Below, in pieces: positions 4,256-11,700 of a DNA stretch of 13,224 nucleotides (its first letter is position 1; each line of letters begins with the position of its first letter). Position numbers and translations under genes: made by a program. Under the pieces are notes generated by a model. It worked only from the letters and a program-made list of their open reading frames with translations. It ran no database searches and had not been told where the DNA came from. The DNA comes from CALBLZ01 sp041917855 (GTDB taxonomy: Bacteria > Patescibacteriota > UBA1384 > CAILIB01), in NCBI GenBank assembly GCA_041917855.1, contig JAYRWT010000101.1, positions 1 through 13,224 of the forward strand, given 5' to 3'.

Positions 4256-5338
4256 ATGCCTGATATGCTGGGCTCTAGCCTTGCGCCTACCCGCACTAAG
4301 TATGTGGTTGGTCTTGGCCCTAAGAGCGAAACACCAGAAGCTATGGAAAAATTGATCCTCGCTGGAGCGTCAGTTTTCCGCAACAACTTTGCCCACGCAC
4401 AGTACGACGAGTACCGCCAGCGCTTGGCAAACCTGCAAACAATAAATAAAAAACTTGGCACTGCAGTAAAAATGCAAGCCGACCTTCAGGGCCAAAACCT
4501 ACGTGTTGGCACCTTTGAAGGTGGCCAGATTGAACTGTTTGAGGGCCACTCCTACACCTTTGTTACCAACGGTGGCACGGTTGCGGCGGGTGAATTTGTG
4601 ATTAACGACGACAACCTACACAACGACGTTAAAGTGGGTGAACCTATCTCGTTTGCCGACGGAGCGATTGAAGGTGTGATCACCAAGGTAGATGGCAACA
4701 AGATTACGGTGGAAATGAGCAATAGCGGTATTCTGAAGGACCGTAAGAGCATTAACGTACCTGCCACCAACCTGACAGCCTCTTCCCTTACCGAGAAAGA
4801 CTTCCGTGACCTAGACTTTCTGCTGGAAACCGGAGTAGACATCATTGCAGTGTCATTTTTAGCAGGCCGTGAAGAGCTGGACACTGTGCGCAAGATTGTT
4901 GAAGAAAAAGGCAAGGGCCGTAAAATCATGATTATCAGCAAGATTGAGCGACTCAAGGCAATCCAGAACATTCACGAGATTATCGAAGCCTCAGATGGTG
5001 TCATGATCGCTCGTGGTGACCTTGGTATTGAGCTGCCAATGGAGGACATTCCAATCTTGCAAAAGGAGATCATCAGTCTTTGTCACCAGCACAACAAGCC
5101 GGTAATCACCGCTACCCAGATGCTTTTATCTATGGTACATGCCATTCGCCCAACTCGCGCCGAGGTTTCAGATGTAGCCAATGCCGTGTTTGACCATTCA
5201 GATGCTCTGATGCTATCTGAAGAAACAATGGTAGGAGCTCACCCTGAGCATGCCCTTGCAACCATGGTAAAGATTGCCGGCCGCGTAGAGGCATATTTGT
5301 ACGAGCGACCAAATTACTTTGGTCAGTTTGGTATCTAG
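4256..5338 (+). CDS. pyk: Short pyruvate kinase without the C-terminal domain and with altered K+ site
   Basis: This enzyme transfers phosphate from phosphoenolpyruvate to ADP, the last step of glycolysis. At 360 residues it is about 110 shorter than the usual 470: the TIM barrel (about 1-87 and 174-345) and the B lid domain (about 88-173) are present, and the C-terminal allosteric and tetramer domain is absent. Conserved catalytic parts are visible: R42 and N44, IISKIE with K229 and E231, ARGDLGIELP (252-261), TATQM (285-289) and RPTRAEVSDVANAV (298-311). Two potassium ligands are replaced: the Ser of RLNFS is A46, and the Thr of DTKGPE is L77 in the sequence DLQGQN (76-81). Leu there is seen in K+-independent kinases, although the partner residue is N81 rather than Lys. 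The ATG has AGGA 5 nt upstream. It is a single-gene unit downstream of the paired operators. Activity is probable but not certain. Confidence 0.93.
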   Translation: MPDMLGSSLAPTRTKYVVGLGPKSETPEAMEKLILAGASVFRNNFAHAQYDEYRQRLANLQTINKKLGTAVKMQADLQGQNLRVGTFEGGQIELFEGHSYTFVTNGGTVAAGEFVINDDNLHNDVKVGEPISFADGAIEGVITKVDGNKITVEMSNSGILKDRKSINVPATNLTASSLTEKDFRDLDFLLETGVDIIAVSFLAGREELDTVRKIVEEKGKGRKIMIISKIERLKAIQNIHEIIEASDGVMIARGDLGIELPMEDIPILQKEIISLCHQHNKPVITATQMLLSMVHAIRPTRAEVSDVANAVFDHSDALMLSEETMVGAHPEHALATMVKIAGRVEAYLYERPNYFGQFGI

Positions 5339-5386
5339 AACTTGCGCTCTATTCATACCTTGGAGCACATAGTCTAGGTATGCACG
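5339..5386 (+). other. Hairpin just after pyk
   Basis: CATACCT (5354-5360) and AGGTATG (5376-5382) form a 7-bp stem with a 15-nt loop, 15 bases after the pyk stop. No T-run follows, so it is not a standard terminator; it could protect the pyk mRNA end. The nearest good plus-strand terminator is at 5658. Confidence 0.4.
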
Positions 5387-5575
5387 CTAAATCTCTTGCA
5401 ATCTTGTTTTTGGTTTAGTAGCTTGGAGGAGATGAATCATTCGAGGGATTACATCTAATGACCAGCAACTGGCCATTGCGCGGCTTCCAGCCGCCACACG
5501 TACGTCATCGCTCTGCTGCCCGTCGGCCTTGCCGACAGACTCCAGGAGCTCATCGCGGCCACCAGCTGACCGGGA
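5387..5575 (-). pseudogene. Start-less coding-like remnant, 62 codons, unrecognised
   Basis: This minus-strand frame runs from after a TAA (5576-5578) to a TAG (5387-5389). It reads like protein: DELLESVGKADGQQSDDVRV, then AAGSRAMASCWSLDVIPRMI, then HLLQATKPK and a short end. Codons in the first half are dominated by G in position 1 and G/C in position 3, as in genuine genes and unlike the surrounding AT-richer intergenic DNA. There is no ATG before residue 34 and no ribosome site. The pattern of charged helix, S-[LW]-D and a helical end is loosely like the C-terminus of a family 1/4 glycosyltransferase, but I cannot assign it. In-frame stops further upstream suggest a decayed gene. It overlaps the hairpin-rich candidate RNA on the other strand, and only one reading may be right. 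Confidence 0.35.
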
Positions 5576-5695
5576 TTACCAAATTCCGCCAAAAGTGGCT
5601 ACGCGTCAAGCAAGCCATGCGGTTTCCGTAAGCTCAACTCCAGTTGGTGTACAGATTCAGCCGTTCCCTTACCCGGGGACGGCTGATTTCATTTT
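5396..5695 (+). ncRNA. Candidate structured RNA between pyk and rpmA
   Basis: On the plus strand TTGCAA (5396-5401), 17 bp, then a weak TAGCTT (5419-5424) could start a transcript near 5431. Stable hairpins follow: AATG-CCAG/CTGG-CATT (5457-5477), GCGGCT/AGCCGC (5480-5494), GTCGGC/GCCGAC (5522-5536), and CGGGATT/AATTCCG (5571-5588) or the alternative CCGC-TGGCT/AGCCA-GCGG (5586-5622). The last is a terminator at 5658-5695. None of the signature blocks of RNase P RNA, tmRNA or SRP RNA is recognisable. Short plus-strand frames (for example an ATG at 5458, 57 codons) look unconvincing. It may instead be the antisense of a decayed gene, whose GC-rich codons produce palindromes by chance. Confidence 0.3.
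5658..5695 (+). terminator. Strong plus-strand terminator
   Basis: CAGCCGTTCCC (5658-5668) pairs with GGGGACGGCTG (5675-5685) over 11 bp with one G-U pair. The loop is TTACCC, and ATTTCATTTT follows. It lies 320 bp after pyk and could end pyk read-through or the candidate RNA. Confidence 0.75.
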
Positions 5696-5733
5696 GGTCT
5701 GAATACAACAAAGAATTGAAATCTGCATTAACA

Positions 5734-5760
5734 AAAATGCCCGGGTAACCGGAGCATTTT
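5734..5760 (-). terminator. Terminator after rpmA
   Basis: On the minus strand AAAATGC-T-CCGG, loop TTAC, CCGG-GCATTTT (5760-5734) form an 11-bp stem with one bulged base, followed by TTGTTAAT. It starts 21 bases after the rpmA stop. The A/T outer stem makes it potentially bidirectional. Confidence 0.75.
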
Positions 5761-5781
5761 GTTTTGTGACTAGCGGGCTAA

Positions 5782-6102
5782 TTACTTTTTAGCGACGCGC
5801 TTTTTTGGAGCTTTCTTTTCTGAGGCTTCAGCCACAACGCTTACTACACGAGTAATGCGGAGCTTGCCGGTGAACTTGCGCTTCATCACCTTCTTAAAGC
5901 TCACCTTACCGGTTACAAGAGCAAACAGGCTATCATCGTTGCCGCGGCCCATGTTCTTACCCGGAGCAAATTTAGTTCCGCGCTGCTTTACAACAATGTT
6001 GCCTGCTTGAGCAAACTGGTCACCAAAAACTTTAACGCCTAAGCGTTTTGCCTTACTATCGCGCCCTAGTCGCGTACTACCGGCCGCCTTCTTATGTGCC
6101 AT
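5782..6102 (-). CDS. rpmA: 50S ribosomal protein L27
   Basis: L27 sits by the peptidyl-transferase centre, and its N-terminal tail reaches the tRNA ends. The protein of 106 residues starts MAHKKAAGSTRLGRDSKAKR, the conserved family start, with VKVFGDQF, NIVVKQRGTKFAPGKN (35-50) and the Gly-rich NMGRGNDDSLFAL. There is no N-terminal leader of the kind cleaved by the Prp protease in Firmicutes. The C-terminal 15 residues are a basic lysine-rich tail (KKAPKKRVAKK) beyond the core. The ATG at 6102 has no Shine-Dalgarno sequence (GTATCCTGTT before it) and lies 21 bases after the methyltransferase stop, so it is probably co-transcribed. The usual partner rplU is not adjacent. Confidence 0.96.
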   Translation of the reverse strand: MAHKKAAGSTRLGRDSKAKRLGVKVFGDQFAQAGNIVVKQRGTKFAPGKNMGRGNDDSLFALVTGKVSFKKVMKRKFTGKLRITRVVSVVAEASEKKAPKKRVAKK

Positions 6103-6123
6103 AACAGGATACTTTTCTAAATA

Positions 6124-7398
6124 CTAATCTGGTAAGGAGAGTTTGACTAGATCTCGACGCACAAAGCTATCTGGACGGTCGTAGATAAACAGTCTTTGGT
6201 GACTATACCCAAATCTGTCCAGAGTGTCAATCATGGCGTCGTATACCCCTGCTTCTTCGCCATCACCAGCAACTTTAGTGCGCGGAAATACCACCAAAAG
6301 GCGGGTAATCTCTCCTTTTTGCTCAGCAATAGCCTGGAAAAAGCCAGTGTACAGCTCGGTCAGCTCCCCGAGCCACGCCTCGCGCTGCGCTGCCGGTAGT
6401 TCTGAACGCAACGGCTTGCCTAGGTAAGGCTCGGAAACTAAAACCAACTGTCGCTTTAGCGCCTTTGCCAGAGTAATTGCCTGGGTAAACGCGTCTTTTT
6501 GCGTAGCATCGCCCACCCAATAAGTTTGTGATGGTTGCGGGGTTGGGTGTGAGCCTGGGTACTCACGTAGTAGCCAGGTTAAATTCTCTTGTGCAGCATG
6601 CACCTTGCGCTCAGCAATGTCTGACCCCACACTTGGTACACCAAGCAAGCGTGATTCTAAAACAATGCGCCCATTACCGCAGAACGCATCGTAAACCAGC
6701 ACATCCTTTAGGGTAAGGTTGCGCAAGGCAATATTGAGCATAATTTGTGCCAACTTTGGTGGGAGCATTCCGGATTCGGCATCTGGAATTGGAATGCCAA
6801 AATCGCGCTTGGTGTAGCTTGTAATATTCTGGCCGGTCAGGGTAAATCCGATTTGCCAAGCTCCGTCTGCGTGAATGGCTACCACCTCTAGTGCGCGGGT
6901 GCCCTCTGTACGATCCGCTGCATACCAGGCTAGCTTATTGTGAATTAACTGAGCGGTAGAAAGGTGCATGCCATTTTGGGCGGCTGTAACAAAACGAAGT
7001 GACGACCCAGCTGCAACCATCCCCCGCTTGAGTACTCTGGCCACATCGAACGGACGCAGATGTGTTTCGCCATCATTCCAAATACTTACACCCACCGTCA
7101 GCTTTCCACTAACGTCCTTAAAAAGCCCGGTTGTAAGAGCTGTACAGAGCTCAGAAACTTTGCTCGTATCTGGTGTGGTTAACCTAAGTTCAATAATTCT
7201 TACGGTTCCACCAAGTGACTCCTGCAGCTCTACGACCTGCTGCTCGGTAAGTGGCTTTTTTACGCTAAAGCTATAGATTTCACGCTGCATGCGCTGCACC
7301 CCCTCAGCCAACTCCACAGCAAAACGAGGTAGCACTGCTTCTACCTCAAGCACGGATAGTTGCGGCAGGCGGCCGCACTGAATGGCGTAGGTGATCAT
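6124..7398 (-). CDS. Trm11-like RNA guanosine methyltransferase (THUMP plus Rossmann)
   Basis: The 424-residue protein has two parts. Residues 1-170 are likely the RNA-binding N-terminal and THUMP-like region, opening YAIQCGRLPQLSVLEVEAVL, which resembles the start of the Trm11/TrmG10 group. Residues 185-424 are an S-adenosylmethionine-dependent methyltransferase. They include KRDFGIPIPDAESGMLPPKL (197-216, the motif before motif I in Trm11), motif I DAFCGNGRIVLES (237-249), a motif II-like SDIAERKV (259-266), and the motif IV variant SEPYLG (322-327) in place of DPPYG. The expected reaction is N2-methylation of a guanosine in tRNA, for example position 10; this is inferred from the family. 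The ATG at 7398 fits the family start but has no ribosome site. It heads an operon with rpmA and has a good promoter about 100 bp upstream. Confidence 0.85.
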   Translation of the reverse strand: MITYAIQCGRLPQLSVLEVEAVLPRFAVELAEGVQRMQREIYSFSVKKPLTEQQVVELQESLGGTVRIIELRLTTPDTSKVSELCTALTTGLFKDVSGKLTVGVSIWNDGETHLRPFDVARVLKRGMVAAGSSLRFVTAAQNGMHLSTAQLIHNKLAWYAADRTEGTRALEVVAIHADGAWQIGFTLTGQNITSYTKRDFGIPIPDAESGMLPPKLAQIMLNIALRNLTLKDVLVYDAFCGNGRIVLESRLLGVPSVGSDIAERKVHAAQENLTWLLREYPGSHPTPQPSQTYWVGDATQKDAFTQAITLAKALKRQLVLVSEPYLGKPLRSELPAAQREAWLGELTELYTGFFQAIAEQKGEITRLLVVFPRTKVAGDGEEAGVYDAMIDTLDRFGYSHQRLFIYDRPDSFVRRDLVKLSLPD

Positions 7399-7420
7399 AC
7401 GTGGACGGCCAGGTGTGGCG

Positions 7421-7525
7421 TCAGTCTTGTTTTGCGAAAATAGCGGCCTTAGATCTCTGCCCCAGCTCTGTCCTCATGATTGTAGCTTACTGGAAACAAT
7501 ATAGCTGGAGCAAGCGTACGTGCAA
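7421..7525 (-). promoter_or_regulatory. Promoter and leader of the methyltransferase-rpmA operon, with a possible uORF
   Basis: On the minus strand TTGCAC (7525-7520), a 16-bp spacer and TATATT (7503-7498) make a good promoter, with the expected start near 7491. The resulting leader of about 93 nt is long for this window. It contains an 18-codon frame (ATG 7477-7475 to TGA 7423-7421) reading MRTELGQRSKAAIFAKQD. No ribosome site is seen for it, so it may be chance. Confidence 0.5.
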
Positions 7526-7569
7526 TGCCGAACCACAGGTAGCCCCTTACTACCCAGTGCACATGCAAA

Positions 7570-7596
7570 CGAGCCCGACCAAATTGATCAGGCTCG
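7570..7596 (-). terminator. Terminator after the 7611-8621 gene
   Basis: On the minus strand CGAGCCTGATC and GGTCGGGCTCG form an 11-bp stem (two G-U pairs) with loop AATTT, followed by a short TTT. It lies 14 bases after the stop codon. The T-run is weak, so efficiency is uncertain. Confidence 0.6.
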
Positions 7597-7610
7597 CTAG
7601 GGTTTAAGGC

Positions 7611-8621
7611 TTACGCACCATTGAGTGAATGCACCTTGGTAGGTGGCTTTCTCTGTTTGAGCAGGTCTTTGAGGATTCCTCCTGACCGGTTTTGCTCCAC
7701 AGCTTGGCGCTTTATTGCTTCTTCCGAAACACTAACTTGGAACTTGTTTGCGCCTTCGTAGGAGTTCTTACCTGGGATCAGGTGAAAGAACTCCTTTAGC
7801 CGGGCACCGGCCGCAACCTCAGCGTAACCACCGTCTGGTAACGGTATCCCAGCTGCAATCATCTCACCGCCATGTGAAAAGCCTCCCAACACGAATGGCA
7901 TCGCTGCTATTCGGTAGTGCAGAGCCCACTCAATGACGACCTTGTCAGCATTAGAGAGATCTGGAGCAATTGCGTTCTGTGATTGCTGCTGACGCTCGTA
8001 CAATTTGCGAAAGCTCGCAGCCAGCTCCACTCGCTCGACGTTACCTAAGAGTCGATCCTGCGGCAGTGGTTGGTCGTAGTCATCGCCCGCAGTTCCTAGA
8101 CCAATTTGGGTAATAACTGATTTGCCGTTAGGTAGAACTGCTGCAGCAATGGCAGCGCCTCCTCGGCTAAACACTATACCCAAGATTCTGCTTGGAGCTC
8201 CGGCTGCACTCTGCTTGTGCACCAGGTAGAACGGTGAGTGCCGAGAAACGTTTTCCCAGTCATCACCAGCCTTGCCCACAGCTTCGAGTACGGAAGCAAT
8301 GACTGTCCCCATATCCATTTCTTGCTCCTGACCAGCAGGCTCATGCTTGTCTGGCATTAGTGGAATAGACACGATCTGCCACTTTTGTGTCAGCTCCTCG
8401 TAGCGCTCGTATGGAGCCTTCACAAAAGTCATGGCAACCTTGTGTGGCAACTTCTGTTCAGTGGATCGGCTCCAAGTATCCGTAGACACACGAGTATTGC
8501 TCGTAGCGGTCGAACGGCCTGGGCTAGAGTCCCCTGTAAGGGAAACCAGGTAGGCAACGACAATAACGATGAGGGTATAGGCAATGCGCCGTGATTTTTT
8601 GAATTTTAAAACTTCATCCAT
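7611..8621 (-). CDS. Membrane-anchored extracytoplasmic protein of unknown family
   Basis: I do not recognise a family for these 336 residues. After a basic stretch (KFKKSRR, 6-12) comes one hydrophobic segment (about 13-29, IAYTLIVIVVAYLVSL) without a clear cleavage site, so the protein is probably anchored with the rest outside. A Ser/Thr-rich linker (31-55) follows. The soluble part contains an internal repeat: FSRGGAAIAAAVLPNG (151-166) and FSHGGEMIAAGIPLPDG (248-264), each followed by a valine-rich strand, suggesting two related beta units with a helical stretch (about 190-240) between. The C-terminal 40 residues are charged and helical. There are no cysteines and no known catalytic motif. 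It has the best Shine-Dalgarno sequence of the window (GGGAGGT, 9 nt before the ATG). Being a single-gene unit divergent from dnaE gives no clue to function. Confidence 0.8.
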   Translation of the reverse strand: MDEVLKFKKSRRIAYTLIVIVVAYLVSLTGDSSPGRSTATSNTRVSTDTWSRSTEQKLPHKVAMTFVKAPYERYEELTQKWQIVSIPLMPDKHEPAGQEQEMDMGTVIASVLEAVGKAGDDWENVSRHSPFYLVHKQSAAGAPSRILGIVFSRGGAAIAAAVLPNGKSVITQIGLGTAGDDYDQPLPQDRLLGNVERVELAASFRKLYERQQQSQNAIAPDLSNADKVVIEWALHYRIAAMPFVLGGFSHGGEMIAAGIPLPDGGYAEVAAGARLKEFFHLIPGKNSYEGANKFQVSVSEEAIKRQAVEQNRSGGILKDLLKQRKPPTKVHSLNGA

Positions 8622-8630
8622 GAATTCTGG

Positions 8631-8669
8631 ACCTCCCGCCCAACATAGCAGAGTAGGTTAAAATAGCAA
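8631..8669 (-). promoter_or_regulatory. Promoter region and strong ribosome site of the 7611-8621 gene
   Basis: GGAGGT (8636-8631, minus) is a full Shine-Dalgarno sequence 9 nt before the ATG. Upstream, TGCTATTTT (8664-8656) could be an extended -10. Another candidate, TTGCTA-16-TATGTT (8669-8642), would start transcription inside the ribosome site and is less likely. Confidence 0.4.
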
Positions 8670-8743
8670 TCTGCACTAGCTTTTCTCAGCCTTTCTACTG
8701 GCCAGATTTTTCGGAAGAAAGTCTTTAGTGCAACTACCTAAAA

Positions 8744-8786
8744 CCCTTCCCCCGCTCGCCCCGCCTGCTAGACTGAAAAGTACATG
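8744..8786 (+). promoter_or_regulatory. C-rich stretch and possible leaderless start of dnaE
   Basis: TGCTAGACT (8766-8774) matches an extended -10 (TGn-TAnnnT). Transcription would start near 8781, only about 3 bases before the ATG at 8784, giving a leaderless or nearly leaderless mRNA; no Shine-Dalgarno sequence precedes the ATG. Just upstream, 8744-8765 is almost pure C on this strand, with no recognisable -35. Confidence 0.35.
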
Positions 8787-11700
8787 GAAGCACCGGCAGC
8801 TACGCCCCTCACGACCAAATTCGTGCACCTGCACGTTCACTCTACGTACTCGCTTTTAGACGGAGCGGCTCAGATTAAAGCGCTTGTTTCCAGAGTAAAG
8901 GAACTAGGACTCCAAGCCTGTGCCCTCACCGATCACGGTGCAATGTACGGCATTATTGATTTTTACGAGGAGTGTCACAAGCAAGGTATCAAGCCAATTT
9001 TAGGGGTTGAGGCTTACATGGCTCGTCGGTCACACACTGACCGCGATCACAAGCAGGATCACAAATCCTACCATCAATTGTTACTTGCGGAGACGTATGA
9101 AGGCTACAAAAACCTGATCAAATTGGTCAGTATTGCCCACCTAGACGGCTACTACTACAAGCCGCGCATCGATAAAGAGCTGCTGCGTCAGCACGCTAAG
9201 GGCTTGATCGGTACCAGTACCTGCATGAATGGCGAGATCCCTCGTCGCTTGTTGGCCAACTATGAAGATGGCTGCAAGGCCTTAGAGGAGTACCTGGATA
9301 TTTTTGGTACGGGAAACTTTTACATTGAACTGCAGCATCACCCCAGCGATGAGGAAACAGTGGAGGTTAACCAGCTACTGCGCAAGCTAGCTCGCCAGTA
9401 TGACGTACCGATGATTTGCACCAACGACGTGCACTACCTTAAGCCCGAGGATGCAGAGGCACAAGATGTGCTAGTCTGCGTTTCCTCTGGCAAAACGGTG
9501 AATGACCCCAACCGTCTGAGCATGCTCGATTATAACGTGAGTATGGTTGATGCCGACACGATGGCTGAGTGGTTTGCTGATGTTCCTGAAGCCCTAGAGA
9601 ACACGGTTAAGATTGCCGAGCGCTGCAACGTGGAGATCCCCATGGGTATCAGCATCATGCCGATTTACCCAATTCCTGATGACTTCAAGATCACTGGCAA
9701 AAACAAGGACAAGCGCGACCGTTACTTTTTGCGCCACCTCTGTGAAGTAGGCATTAAAGAGCGCTACGGCTTTGATTACACCTGCGACGACTCCCGCGCA
9801 GACAAGCAGATTCTGGATTCGCCCCTTAACAATTTTGATGAATCTATTGAAGAACGCGTCAGCAAGCGTACCGAGTATGAGCTTTCGGTGATTGAGGCTA
9901 TGGGCTTTGAATCATACTTTTTGATTACCCAAGATTTCATTAACTGGGCCAGAGCTCACAATATTCTGATTGGTCCGGGTCGTGGTTCGGCTGCAGGCTC
10001 ACTCATTGGCTATCTACTGCACATTACTAATGTTGACCCCCTCTACCACAACCTCATCTTTGAGCGGTTTTTGAATCCTGAGCGCATCTCCATGCCTGAT
10101 ATTGATAATGATATCGAGGACGCTCGCCGCGATGAAGTTATTGATTACGTACGCAGTCGCTACGGCGCAGATCGAGTTGCCCAGATTATTACCTTTGGAA
10201 CCATGGCAGCCCGTGCCGCCGTACGCGACGTTGGGCGCGCCCTTGGCGTTTCCTACAAAGACTGTGACTACATAGCCAAGCTCATTCCCTCTGGTCCTGG
10301 CGGCATGACTATTAGTCAGGCGGTAAAGGAAATACCAGAGCTAAAAGAGGTGTACGCTAACAACGAACAGCTCCATAAGCTACTCGATATTGCTAGCTCC
10401 CTAGAAGGAGTAGCCCGCCATACCTCGATCCACGCGGCAGGCGTGGTAGTCACCCGTGACCCACTTACTGAGTACGTGCCAATTCAGCGCGCTGCCCGTG
10501 ATGAGAACATCATTGTTACGCAGTACGCCATGAACCAGGTAGACCACATCGGTCTGCTAAAAATCGACTTTTTGGGGCTGTCTAACCTTAATATCATTCA
10601 GCAGGCACTACGCGTTATTCGTAAGATTCGCCAGGTAGAAATCAATCTGGACACACTGCCGATTGATGACGCCCCAAGCTACGAGCTCTTGGCCCGCGCC
10701 GAAACCACTGGGGTCTTCCAGCTAGAATCCGCTGGCATGAAGCGCTACCTAAAAGAGCTCAAGCCAACCCAGTTTGAGGACATTGTAGCCATGGTGGCCT
10801 TGTACCGCCCGGGACCCATGGATGCTATTCCTGACTTTATTGAAGCCAAACATGGACGTAAAAAGGTCACCTACCTGCACCCAATTTTGGAACCCATTCT
10901 TAAAGATTCCTACGGCGTTATTGTTACCCAAGATCAGGTACTCGAGGTGGCGCGTAAATTTGCAGGCTTTACCTACGGCCAGGCGGACGTACTGCGCAAA
11001 GCCGTGGGTAAAAAGATTAAAGCCCTCTTAGACGAGCAGCGCGATAAGTTTATAAACGGAGCTATCAACAATGTTGGTATAGACCAAAAAACCGCTCAAA
11101 AGGTTTGGGACTTCGTAGAGCCATTTGCACGCTACGGCTTTAACCGTGCACATGCAGTCTGCTACGCCATGATTGCCTACCAAACCGCTTACCTGAAAGC
11201 GCACTACCCAGTGGAGTTTATGGCCTCACTTCTAACCAGCGATCTGAGCAATCTTGACCGAGTTGGCATTGAAATTGCCGAGTGTCGGCAGATGGGTATT
11301 GAGGTGCTGCAGCCAGATATTAACGAGTCGTTTGTAGAATTTGGCGCCCTCTTTTACAAAGATGCCACGTGGTTACCGGAGGAAGAAAAAGCCAAGAAAA
11401 CGCGTGATGCCTACATTCGCTTTGGCCTAGGAGGCATTAAAAATGTTGGCGTGCAAGCTACGGAACACTTAATCGAGGAGCGCAAGCGTGGCGGTAAATT
11501 CAAAGATTTTGGCGACTTCTTAGTACGTTGCTCATCTACGCTTAACAAGAAGGTGCTCGAAAACCTGGCCATGGCCGGAGCGCTCGATAGCCTAATGGAA
11601 CGTCAGGCAGTGCTCGATAACCTAGATGCCATTCTTGGCTTTATTGCTCGCGTAACCAAAGAAAAGAACTCTCCCCAAATGGGTCTGTTTGGTGAGGTTG

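Noticed and set aside
4552..4971. 139-codon minus-strand frame inside pyk
   Set aside because: The plus strand is a well-conserved pyruvate kinase across this entire span; the reverse frame is a shadow.
5396..5695. RNase P RNA, tmRNA or SRP RNA in the pyk-rpmA gap
   Set aside because: None of the conserved blocks (GAGGAAAGTCC of RNase P, the tRNA-like ends of tmRNA, the GGAA-tetraloop helix of SRP RNA) could be found.
7401..7607. 68-codon plus-strand frame between the methyltransferase and the 336-residue gene
   Set aside because: It starts at GTG without a ribosome site, lies over the minus-strand promoter and a terminator, and its composition is not protein-like.
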